Part shown: in pieces, positions 13,905-20,846 of the stretch
How the letters are laid out: every line of letters starts with the position of its first letter
How positions within the stretch are numbered: position 1 is the first letter of the stretch
NCBI GenBank assembly: GCA_041499965.1
Contig: JBGQLG010000077.1
Span: forward strand, 1 to 22,280
DNA: 22,280 bases
Direction of reading: 5' to 3'
DNA from: AR5 sp041499965
Lineage (GTDB): Bacteria; Methylomirabilota; Methylomirabilia; Rokubacteriales; CSP1-6
The notes under the pieces: generated by a model
What the model was told of the DNA's origin: nothing
What the model saw: the letters and a program-made list of their open reading frames with translations, nothing else
The model's database searches: none
Position numbers and translations under genes: made by a program

Positions 13905-15157
13905 CCGTCAACCGCGGCGTCGTGGCGATGTGCGCGGCGCAGGCGTGCGCGCAGATCGGCGCCTTCGGCGTCGCGGCGCTCATCCCCACGCTGATTCCGG
14001 CCTGGTCGCTCAGCAACACGGAGGCCGGCTGGATCAGCGGGATCTACTACGCGGCCTACACGGTGGTGGTGCCGCTGCTGGCCTCGCTCACCGACCGCGT
14101 CGATCCCAAGCGCATCTATCTCGGCTCGGTTGCGCTGACCGCGCTCGCCTTTGCGGGCTTCGCCTGGATGGCGACGGGGTTCTGGTCGGCGCTCGCGTTC
14201 CGCGCATTCATGGGGGCGGGGTGGGCGGGCAGCTACATGCCCGGGCTCAAGGCGCTGACCGACCTGACGGAGGGAGCGCAGCAGTCGCGCGCCGTGGCCG
14301 CGCACGCCGCCGCCGTCGGCGTCAGCGGGGCGCTCTCGTTCGGCGTGGCCGGCGCCGTCAACGTGTGGCTCGGCTGGCAGTGGGCGCTGGTGCCGGGGGC
14401 GATGGGCGCCGTGCTGGCGTTCGTGCTCGTCCTGTTCGGCGTGCCGGCGCGCCCGCCACGGCCGTCGACCGGTCCGCGCGCCGCCCTGCTCGACTTCCGC
14501 CCCATCCTGCGCAACCGCTCGGCGCTGGCCTATTCGCTCGCGTACTGCGTGCACACGTGGGAGATGTCGGCCCTGCGGGCGTGGGTCGTGACGTTCCTGA
14601 CGTTCACGGCGGCGCGGAGCGCCGACGCCTGGACGCCGATCGCGCCGGCCACCGTGGCCAGCGTGATGGGGTTGCTCGGCGTGTGGGCCAGCGTCTGGGG
14701 CAACGAGCTGGCCATCCGCTTCGGCCGACGCCGCTTCATTCTCGCCACGCTGCTCGCCTCCGCCGCGCTGGCCGGTGGGATCGGCTTCGGTGCCGCCCTG
14801 CCGTACGCCGGGGCGGCGCTGCTGGTGCTGCTCTACGCGATGCTGATCTGGGCGGACTCCTCGTCGCTCACCGCGGGCAGCGCGGGCAGCGCCGAGCCGG
14901 GACGGCGCGGCGCCACGCTGGCCGTCCACTCCACGCTCGGCTATGCCGGCGGCTTTCTGGGCCCGCTCGCGCTTGGGGTGACGCTCGACCTGTGCGGTGG
15001 GGCCAGCGTGCTCGGCTGGGGCGTGGCGTTCGGGCACGTGACGCTGGCGCTGCTGGCGGGGGCCGTCGCGTTCGTCTGGCTGCGGCCGGCGGATCTGGCC
15101 GGCGATCGTCCGCGTGTCGCGGCGGGCCGCGCGCCGGGCGAGGCGACCCGCGCATAG
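13901..15157 (+). CDS. MFS transporter closing the ars operon
   Basis: A 418-residue major facilitator protein with about 12 membrane helices. The loop 2-3 motif is degenerate (LASLTDRVDPKR) and the matching second-half motif is NELAIRFGRRRF. It does not look like ArsJ, ArsP or ArsB by eye. GTG at 13901 overlaps the transglutaminase-like stop (GTGA). Its place after arsM, arsN1 and the transglutaminase-like gene suggests export of a product of those enzymes, such as a methylated or acetylated arsenical, but uptake of a substrate is equally possible. The last 20 residues are a hydrophilic tail. No terminator follows in the 73-bp gap. Confidence 0.88.
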   Translation: MTVNRGVVAMCAAQACAQIGAFGVAALIPTLIPAWSLSNTEAGWISGIYYAAYTVVVPLLASLTDRVDPKRIYLGSVALTALAFAGFAWMATGFWSALAFRAFMGAGWAGSYMPGLKALTDLTEGAQQSRAVAAHAAAVGVSGALSFGVAGAVNVWLGWQWALVPGAMGAVLAFVLVLFGVPARPPRPSTGPRAALLDFRPILRNRSALAYSLAYCVHTWEMSALRAWVVTFLTFTAARSADAWTPIAPATVASVMGLLGVWASVWGNELAIRFGRRRFILATLLASAALAGGIGFGAALPYAGAALLVLLYAMLIWADSSSLTAGSAGSAEPGRRGATLAVHSTLGYAGGFLGPLALGVTLDLCGGASVLGWGVAFGHVTLALLAGAVAFVWLRPADLAGDRPRVAAGRAPGEATRA

Positions 15158-15192
15158 CGGCCACCTTTGGGGGGGCGGGCTCGCGGCCGCGC

Positions 15193-15201
15193 TGCTATCC
15201 T
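15193..15201 (+). promoter_or_regulatory. Candidate extended -10 element of the acid phosphatase gene
   Basis: TGCTATCCT is identical to the element at 4087. Here it lies 29 bp before the ATG at 15231, with GGAG (15220-15223) in between as ribosome site. No clear -35 is seen, as is common for extended -10 promoters. Confidence 0.4.
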
Positions 15202-15230
15202 CTGGCCCGGCCCATCCATGGAGCACTGAC

Positions 15231-15947
15231 ATGACTGCGCGCACCGCCGTCCTCCGTCGACTCGCGCTGCGCTCGGCGAGCGTGGTCCTGATCGCCCTCG
15301 CGGTGGGATGCTCCACCGCGGGCGGTCCGGTCGCGAGCGTTCCCAGCCTCGTCGACGCCAAGCGGCAGGTGGCCGAGTACGTGGCCTCCGGCCGCTACGA
15401 CGCCGACATCGCCGCGGTCGTGACCCAGGCGCGGACCTACCTGAGCCATCGGCTCGCGCGGGGCGGCAAGCTCGCGATCGTTCTCGACATCGACGAGACG
15501 TCGCTGAGCAACCTGCCGCAGCTGCGCGCCAACGACTACGGCTGGATCGTCGTCGGTCCGTGTGCCGACCCGTCGCGGGGGCCGTGCGGGCTCCTCGCGT
15601 GGATCATGCTGGCGCGGGCCGAGCCGATCCGGCCCGTGCTCGGGCTCGCCCGGTTCGCACGGGAGCAGGGCGTCGCGGTGTTCTTCCTCACCGGCCGCCC
15701 CGAACGGCTCCGCGCCGCAACGGAAGCCAATCTCAAAGGCGCCGGCTACGACTGGACCGGCGTGATCCTGAAGCCGGACGACCTGGTCACGCCATCGGCC
15801 GTGGATTTCAAGGCCGCCGAGCGCAGGAAACTGGTCGAGCAGGGATACGTCATCGTCGTCAACGTCGGTGACCAGATGAGCGACCTCGACGGCGGCCATG
15901 CGGAGCGGACCTACAAGCTCCCGAACCCCTTCTACTCCGTGCCTTGA
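15231..15947 (+). CDS. Lipoprotein acid phosphatase, HAD superfamily (e(P4)/class B-C type)
   Basis: A 238-residue exported phosphatase. The N-terminus has two Arg clusters, a hydrophobic core and a lipobox-like LAVGC, placing the lipid-anchored Cys at 27. HAD motifs are complete: the nucleophile and acid in DIDET (Asp86, Asp88), the phosphate-binding Thr154 in FLTGRPE, Lys194 in FKAAERRK, and GDQMSD (Asp214, Asp218) for Mg. This layout belongs to the membrane-anchored acid phosphatases that remove phosphate from nucleotides and small phosphomonoesters in the periplasm. It has its own promoter and is not obviously part of the arsenic operon. The natural substrate is unknown. Confidence 0.9.
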   Translation: MTARTAVLRRLALRSASVVLIALAVGCSTAGGPVASVPSLVDAKRQVAEYVASGRYDADIAAVVTQARTYLSHRLARGGKLAIVLDIDETSLSNLPQLRANDYGWIVVGPCADPSRGPCGLLAWIMLARAEPIRPVLGLARFAREQGVAVFFLTGRPERLRAATEANLKGAGYDWTGVILKPDDLVTPSAVDFKAAERRKLVEQGYVIVVNVGDQMSDLDGGHAERTYKLPNPFYSVP

Positions 15948-15964
15948 GGCGACACTCACCCGAA

Positions 15965-15975
15965 TGGTCTGACCA
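15965..15975. promoter_or_regulatory. GntR/FadR-type operator-like inverted repeat
   Basis: TGGTCTGACCA is a perfect 5-1-5 inverted repeat of the kind bound by FadR-subfamily GntR regulators (TGGTCnGACCA). It lies just after the acid phosphatase stop and about 70 bp upstream of the -35 of the next gene. No GntR gene is in the window. The site could be a chance match. Confidence 0.4.
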
Positions 15976-16046
15976 GTATCTGGAGGGCCGGCGTCCAGCA
16001 GGTCACCCTTCGACGCGACGTATCGCTCGCGCGCCCTCCCGGCTCC

Positions 16047-16075
16047 TTGACACGACTGTATCGCGCGCCTAGTAT
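16047..16075 (+). promoter_or_regulatory. Sigma-70-like promoter of the lactonase-type gene
   Basis: A perfect -35 TTGACA (16047-16052) is followed after exactly 17 bp by TAGTAT (16070-16075). Transcription would start near 16082, giving a leader of about 53 bases with AAGGAGA before the ATG at 16135. This is the best consensus promoter in the window. Confidence 0.65.
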
Positions 16076-16134
16076 CTGCCCGCGACGAGGCCGTCGCACT
16101 GAAGCGTCGTTGGACCTCTGTAAGGAGACCCGCA

Positions 16135-17037
16135 ATGAAGCGTCCTACCCTGGGCATGATCTCGGGCGCGATGATCCTCCTGCTGGTCGGCATCACGTCG
16201 CTGTCGCAGGCAGCCGGACCGGCGGGGATGAAGCTCTACGCATTCAGCTCCGGCGGATTGACCATCGCGAAGAGCGCGTTGCAATCCGGAGCGTCGAGCA
16301 ACCCGATCACGGTGCCCGTCGGCTTCTTCGTCGTCATGCACCCCAAGGGCAACTTCCTCTTCGACACGGGCAACAACGACAAGATCATCAACGACCCGAG
16401 CTACTGGGGGCCGTTCATCAAGGGCTTGACTCCGGAGCGCGGCCCGGACGTCGCCATCGATACGCAGCTCAAGAAGATTGGACTGTCGCCGGATGACATC
16501 ACGTACGTCGCCGTGGGTCACATGCACCTCGACCACGGCGGGAATGTCTGCAAGTTCCCGAAGGCGATGTTCCTCGTGCAGAAGGACGAGATGAAGAACG
16601 CGGCCTGGCCCGAGCCGGGGACGGCCGGCCCGTATATTCCGGGCGATGTCGCGTGCCTCCGGAACGACCTCGGCGAGTCGCTGCCCAACAAGTTCAAGAT
16701 GGAGCAGTTGTCGGGCGACCTGGACGTGTTCGGTGATGGGAGCGTCGTCCTCAAGAGCTGGCCGGGCCACACGCCGGGCAGCCAGATGGCGATTGTCCGC
16801 CTGCCGAAGACCGGGACCGTCATCCTGACGAGTGACAACGTCTACTTCTCGGAGAACGTCACCAAGAATCTCCTGCCCGACATCTCGCTCGCCTACAGCC
16901 CGACGGGCATCCTGAACGCCTACGCATATATCCGCGCCATGCAGGGACGTGAGAACGCGAGCTTCATGACGGCCCACGACTCGGACGGCCCCGCGGGCAA
17001 GGCCCGGACGACGCACGCCCCGCAGCTGTTCGAGTAG
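16135..17037 (+). CDS. Secreted metallo-beta-lactamase-fold hydrolase, N-acyl homoserine lactonase type
   Basis: A 300-residue protein with a signal peptide (about residues 1-26, cleavage near SQA-AG). The metal ligands of the fold are all present: HMHLDH (His129, His131, Asp133, His134), His212 in GHTPGSQ, Asp234 in TSDNVYF and His281 in TAHDSD, which gives a two-metal site. VPVGFFVVMHPKGNFLFDTG and this order are typical of the AttM/AiiA-like lactonases that open acyl homoserine lactones and quench quorum sensing. These are often cytoplasmic, so export here is notable. Other lactones or esters are possible substrates. It has its own promoter and is followed by a strong hairpin, so it is probably a single-gene unit. 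Confidence 0.87.
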   Translation: MKRPTLGMISGAMILLLVGITSLSQAAGPAGMKLYAFSSGGLTIAKSALQSGASSNPITVPVGFFVVMHPKGNFLFDTGNNDKIINDPSYWGPFIKGLTPERGPDVAIDTQLKKIGLSPDDITYVAVGHMHLDHGGNVCKFPKAMFLVQKDEMKNAAWPEPGTAGPYIPGDVACLRNDLGESLPNKFKMEQLSGDLDVFGDGSVVLKSWPGHTPGSQMAIVRLPKTGTVILTSDNVYFSENVTKNLLPDISLAYSPTGILNAYAYIRAMQGRENASFMTAHDSDGPAGKARTTHAPQLFE

Positions 17038-17070
17038 GCCACGCAGTCAGGGATCTGAGGTAGCCCGCGA

Positions 17071-17097
17071 CCGCCGGACGGCCCCACCGTCCGGCGG
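17071..17097 (+). terminator. 11-bp perfect hairpin after the lactonase-type gene
   Basis: CCGCCGGACGG (17071-17081) pairs perfectly with 17087-17097 around a five-base loop. It sits in the 79-bp gap between the lactonase-type stop and the ABC operon. There is no T tract. It lies only 19 bp before the ABC ATG, so it could instead affect translation of that gene. Confidence 0.5.
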
Positions 17098-17116
17098 CGC
17101 GGCGGCCCCGCCGGGC

Positions 17117-18061
17117 ATGCCGCCCGTCATCGTCGCCGACCAACTCACCAAGTGGTACGGGCCTCGACTGGCCGTCGACCGCGTCTGCCTCGAGGTCGAG
17201 GCGGGCGAGGTCATGGGGCTGCTTGGCCCGAACGGTTCCGGGAAGACCACGATCCTGCGGATCCTCACCGGCTATCTGCGGCCCTCCGCCGGCACCGCGC
17301 GCGTCGCCGGGCTCGACGTCGTGAACGATTCGCTCGCCGCGCGAGCCCGGGTCGGCTACGTGCCCGAGGACGTCCCGCTCTATGGCTGGATGAGCGTCCG
17401 GGAATTTCTCGCGTTCATGGCCAGGCTGAAGGGGCTCGCGCGCCGCGAGGCCGCCGGGGCGGTGGAGGCCGCGATCGAGCGCCTCGCCCTCGGAGACGTC
17501 CGGCGCGTTCTTGTCGGCAAGCTTTCGCGAGGCTACCGTCAGCGGGTGGCGATCGCCCAGGCCCTGCTGGGGAATCCTGACCTGCTCATTCTCGACGAGC
17601 CGACGAATGGCCTCGACCCGCGCCAGATCATCGAGATGCGGGGGCACATCCGGGCCCTCGCGGGAGAGCGCACGGTCCTCGTCACTTCGCACATCTTGAG
17701 CGAGATCGAACGGGTGGCCGATCGCGTGGCGATCTTGCTCGCGGGCCGGCTGCTCGGCGTGCACGGACTCCGAGCGGGGGGCCTGGGTCAGCGCCTCCGC
17801 CTCCGGGTACGCGGCGGGGAGGAGGCCGTCAACGCCTGCCTCACGCGGGTGGCCGGCGTGCAGCGCGTGAGCGTCGAGCGCGAGTCGGGGGCCGACCTCG
17901 CGACCTACTTCGTGGATGCGGACGCGGGAGCGATCGCGGAGGCGCTCGCCGCGGCGCTGGTCGCCGGGGGCTTCGGGTTGCTCGACCTGGGACCGGCCCC
18001 GGTGGACCTGGAGGCACTCTTCCTCGGCCTGACGAGCGGGCGCGCCGAGTCGCGCGCGTGA
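17117..18061 (+). CDS. ABC transporter ATP-binding protein, GldA-like
   Basis: A 314-residue ATPase of the ABC-2 exporter type. Walker A is GPNGSGKTT (37-45), Walker B LLILDEPT (Asp160, Glu161), and the switch His is in TSHILSEIERVADR. The signature is LSRGYRQR rather than LSGGQ, a variant common in this family. The C-terminal 90 residues after GRLLG form an extra domain as in GldA and gliding-type ATPases. The following genes encode a permease and a GldG-like protein, so the three form a GldA-F-G type module. In Bacteroidetes that module is linked to gliding, but in other phyla the cargo is unknown. The stop overlaps the permease GTG by 4 bases. Confidence 0.92.
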   Translation: MPPVIVADQLTKWYGPRLAVDRVCLEVEAGEVMGLLGPNGSGKTTILRILTGYLRPSAGTARVAGLDVVNDSLAARARVGYVPEDVPLYGWMSVREFLAFMARLKGLARREAAGAVEAAIERLALGDVRRVLVGKLSRGYRQRVAIAQALLGNPDLLILDEPTNGLDPRQIIEMRGHIRALAGERTVLVTSHILSEIERVADRVAILLAGRLLGVHGLRAGGLGQRLRLRVRGGEEAVNACLTRVAGVQRVSVERESGADLATYFVDADAGAIAEALAAALVAGGFGLLDLGPAPVDLEALFLGLTSGRAESRA

Positions 18062-18759
18062 GGCATTTCGCCACGCTCCTTCTCAAAGAGGAACGGGCGA
18101 TCTTCTCATCCCCCATCGCCTACGCGACGGTCACGGTCTACCTGCTCCTCATGGGCTACACGTTCACGGCGGTCCTCTTCCTCAATCGGACGGGCGAGCT
18201 CGTCCGCGTCTTCTTCCAGGCGGCCGTGCTCTTCCTGCTGATCGTGCCGGTGGTCACGATGCGGCTGTTCGCCGAGGAGCGGAGGACGGGGACGCTCGAG
18301 CTGCTCCTGACGTCGCCGGTCTCGGAGATCGCGATCGTCCTGGCCAAGTTCTTCGCCGGTCTGACGATCCCGGCGCTGATGCTCGCGCTCACCGGGAGCT
18401 ACGCGGTGGTCCTGGGCATCTACGGTGACCCCGACTGGGGGCCGATCTACAGCGGCTTCCTCGGCCTCCTGCTCCTGGCGGCGGCGCTGACCGCCATCGG
18501 TCTGCTGATCTCCGGGCTCACCTCGAACCAGATCGTGGCGGCGGTCGTGGCGATGGGCGCGGGCATCCTGCTCTGGATGATCGACACCCTCGGTTATCTG
18601 CTCCCCGACCCCTTCGATGCGATCGTCACCCACCTCTCGCTGGTCGCGCACTTCACTCCGTTCGCCACCGGCGCCCTCTTCCTCTCCGACGTCGGATTCT
18701 TCCTCACGATCGCCCTGGCCGGCCTGTTCCTGAGTGTGCGGGCGCTGGCCCGGCGGTAG
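18058..18759 (+). CDS. ABC-2 type permease, GldF-like
   Basis: A 233-residue membrane protein with about six helices. It begins with LLLKEERAIFSSPIAYATV, the usual start of GldF-type permeases, and contains RLFAEERRTGTLELLLTSPVSE, the cytoplasmic segment between helices 2 and 3 that is conserved in ABC-2 permeases. GTG at 18058 overlaps the ATPase stop. The TAG stop lies 3 bp before the next gene. It would form the membrane channel for the ATPase upstream. Confidence 0.9.
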   Translation: MRHFATLLLKEERAIFSSPIAYATVTVYLLLMGYTFTAVLFLNRTGELVRVFFQAAVLFLLIVPVVTMRLFAEERRTGTLELLLTSPVSEIAIVLAKFFAGLTIPALMLALTGSYAVVLGIYGDPDWGPIYSGFLGLLLLAAALTAIGLLISGLTSNQIVAAVVAMGAGILLWMIDTLGYLLPDPFDAIVTHLSLVAHFTPFATGALFLSDVGFFLTIALAGLFLSVRALARR

Positions 18760-18762
18760 TCG

Positions 18763-20301
18763 ATGGACCGCCTCGAGATCGTCAACACGATCTGGTTCCT
18801 GGGCTGGCTCGTCGCGCTCGCCGTCCTCTTCGTGCTGGGCTTGCGGCTCCCGCTGCAGCCGAGCCTTCGACGAGTCCCGGCCCTCGGCTACGTCGCGGGC
18901 ATCGTGGTCGCGACGCTGGGCGTCGTGGCGCTGGCCAACGTCGCGCTCGTGCTCCACGACGCGCACTTCGATCTCACCCGGGAGGCGGTCTTCACGCCCT
19001 CGAAGCAGGCCGAGAACGTCGTCGATCGTCTCAGCCAGGACGTGACGCTCACGTATTTCTACCAGGCACAGGACCAGCAGGGCCGGCGCGCCAAGGACAT
19101 GGTGGAAGTCCTCGGCCGCCGCAACCCGCGCCTGCACGTGCGCACCGTCGACCCCGACAAGCAGCCGACGGTCGCCGACACCTACGGCGTGCGAATCTAC
19201 AACGCGGCCGTGCTCGAGACCGCCGGCCGCCGGATCCAGGTGATGAGCACGGACGAGAACCAGCTCGCCCTGGGCATCATCCGGATCATCCGCGAGCGGG
19301 TCACGACGGTCTGCTTCATGGAGGGCCACAACGAATACCCGGTGGAGAACTTCGAGTTCCACACCCACTTCGAGGGGGTGGCGGGCCACAGCCACGGGGA
19401 GGGCTCCTCCGCGATCGTGCAGATGCGCTTCCACGGAGTCGGGCGGATGAGGCGGGCCCTCGAGTCGCTGGGCTACGACGTCCGCAAGATCATTCCGGCC
19501 ACCCTGTCGGCGATCCCCGCCGATTGCGCCGCGGTGCTCGACGTGAACCCGCGCGCGACCTATCTCCCCGGCGAGAGCGACCTGCTGGTCAGCTACCTCG
19601 CCCAGGGAGGCACGGCCGTCCTCATGTACGACCTCGGCTTCGTGCTCGAGCCCCGCCTGACGGCCGCGCTGCGAACGGTCGGCGTCGTGGTCGAGCAGGA
19701 CGTCGTGATCGATCCCCTCGATCACTACTCCACCGACCCGGAAGTGGTGGCGGTGCCCGCGTACGAGCGGCACCCGATCACCCGCGGCATCGCGCTCACG
19801 TTCTTTCCGGGCATCCGCTCGCTGAGGCTGCTCCCGCCGCCCGTCGGCGTCACGAGCGTGCCGCTCTTTCTCAGCAGCCCCCAGAGCTACGCCCGCGCCG
19901 TGCCCACGATGGCCGAGCGCCAGCCCACGCGCGAGGGAGTGGCGGCGCCATCGGCGGCCGCTCCGGCGAGCCCGGGCCGACGTGTCCTGGCGGCTGCTCT
20001 CGAGGGGACCTGGCCCGGCGCGGTGGCTGGATCCCGGCCGTTTCGCCTCGTGGTGGTCGGCGACGGCGATTTCGTCAGCAACTCCTTCCTCCCCTACATG
20101 GCCAACGGCGACCTCGCCCTCGCGATGGTGCGCTGGGGCGTGCGCGAGGAGCAGGCGCCTACCGTCGCCGTGCGGATGCCGGTGCCCCGGCTCGTCCTCC
20201 TGACCAAATCGCAAATGCAGCGCATCTTCCTGGGGATCGAGGTCGTCCTGCCGCTCATCGTCGTGACGGCGGGCGCCGTCGTGTGGTGGAGGCGGCGATA
20301 G
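18763..20301 (+). CDS. GldG-like ABC-associated protein with a His-rich stretch
   Basis: A 512-residue protein with two N-terminal membrane helices (about 9-28 and 42-65), a large extracytoplasmic domain and one C-terminal helix ending in WWRRR. FTPSKQAENVVDRLSQDVTLTYFY and CFMEGHNEYP are typical of GldG-type proteins. Directly after the latter comes a His-rich stretch with His200, 202, 209 and 211 (EFHTHFEGVAGHSHGEG). This looks like a metal-binding loop, and I do not recall it as a standard family feature. Residues about 380-410 are a Pro/Ala-rich low-complexity segment. The domain resembles a class-I glutamine amidotransferase-like fold used for protein or ligand binding rather than catalysis. 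Confidence 0.88.
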   Translation: MDRLEIVNTIWFLGWLVALAVLFVLGLRLPLQPSLRRVPALGYVAGIVVATLGVVALANVALVLHDAHFDLTREAVFTPSKQAENVVDRLSQDVTLTYFYQAQDQQGRRAKDMVEVLGRRNPRLHVRTVDPDKQPTVADTYGVRIYNAAVLETAGRRIQVMSTDENQLALGIIRIIRERVTTVCFMEGHNEYPVENFEFHTHFEGVAGHSHGEGSSAIVQMRFHGVGRMRRALESLGYDVRKIIPATLSAIPADCAAVLDVNPRATYLPGESDLLVSYLAQGGTAVLMYDLGFVLEPRLTAALRTVGVVVEQDVVIDPLDHYSTDPEVVAVPAYERHPITRGIALTFFPGIRSLRLLPPPVGVTSVPLFLSSPQSYARAVPTMAERQPTREGVAAPSAAAPASPGRRVLAAALEGTWPGAVAGSRPFRLVVVGDGDFVSNSFLPYMANGDLALAMVRWGVREEQAPTVAVRMPVPRLVLLTKSQMQRIFLGIEVVLPLIVVTAGAVVWWRRR

Positions 20302-20846
20302 GCTGGCCACGCCGCCTGGTCGCGCCCGCTGCGGCCGTCCTGGCGGTGGGTGTTCTGGTGGCGATGGTCGTCTCCGGTCAGCTCATGGAGAGCAAGCAGC
20401 TGGTCAAGTTCGCGCCGGCCGGTGTCATGCCGGAGACCCCGGCCGAGATCGACCGCGTCGAGCTGCGGACGAACACCGGCCGCTGGGTGTTCGTTCGCGG
20501 GCGGGACGGCTGGCAGGCGGCCGCCAACGGCGGGGCCGTGGCACCGTCGCTCGCGGTCCATCTCGACGACTCGATCAAGTTCATGCACGTGTCCGCGCCG
20601 ATCCGAGTGATGGAGCGGGCGGAGTGGGCATCGATCGGGCTGCGCGAGTTCGGGCTCGATCCGCCGGGCTACACGGCGACGCTCTATCGCCGTGACACCC
20701 GGGTGGTCGGGGCGGAATTCGGCATGCCAAACCCCCAGAAGGTCCTGCAGTACATGAAGCTCGAGGGACGCGACACGATCTATCTGATGTCTCGCTTCAT
20801 TGGACAAGAGTGGGAGCAGGCGCTCCGCGAGGCGGCCGGGAAGTGA
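20286..20846 (+). CDS. DUF4340-like membrane-anchored protein
   Basis: A 186-residue protein with an N-terminal membrane helix (about residues 12-33) and an extracytoplasmic domain. It has the pattern of DUF4340: EIDRVELRTNTGRWVFVRG, then W at the start of a short strand (DGWQAA), and LREFGLDPPGYTATL later. DUF4340 proteins commonly follow GldG genes, but this is shorter than many and may hold one copy of the repeat. The start is uncertain: GTG at 20286 or 20283 gives a 16-19 base overlap with the GldG stop, and no ribosome site is obvious. The stop overlaps the next gene by 4 bases. Confidence 0.75.
   Translation: MEAAIGWPRRLVAPAAAVLAVGVLVAMVVSGQLMESKQLVKFAPAGVMPETPAEIDRVELRTNTGRWVFVRGRDGWQAAANGGAVAPSLAVHLDDSIKFMHVSAPIRVMERAEWASIGLREFGLDPPGYTATLYRRDTRVVGAEFGMPNPQKVLQYMKLEGRDTIYLMSRFIGQEWEQALREAAGK

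Noticed and set aside
13532..15361. A 609-codon minus-strand frame opposite the MFS gene
   Set aside because: Low-complexity Arg/Ala/Gly-rich translation without motifs. The plus strand encodes a complete transporter.
18106..20310. A 734-codon minus-strand frame opposite the ABC permease and GldG-like genes
   Set aside because: Composition is dominated by Arg, Asp, Glu and His from antisense reading of GC-rich codons. The plus-strand genes have clear families.
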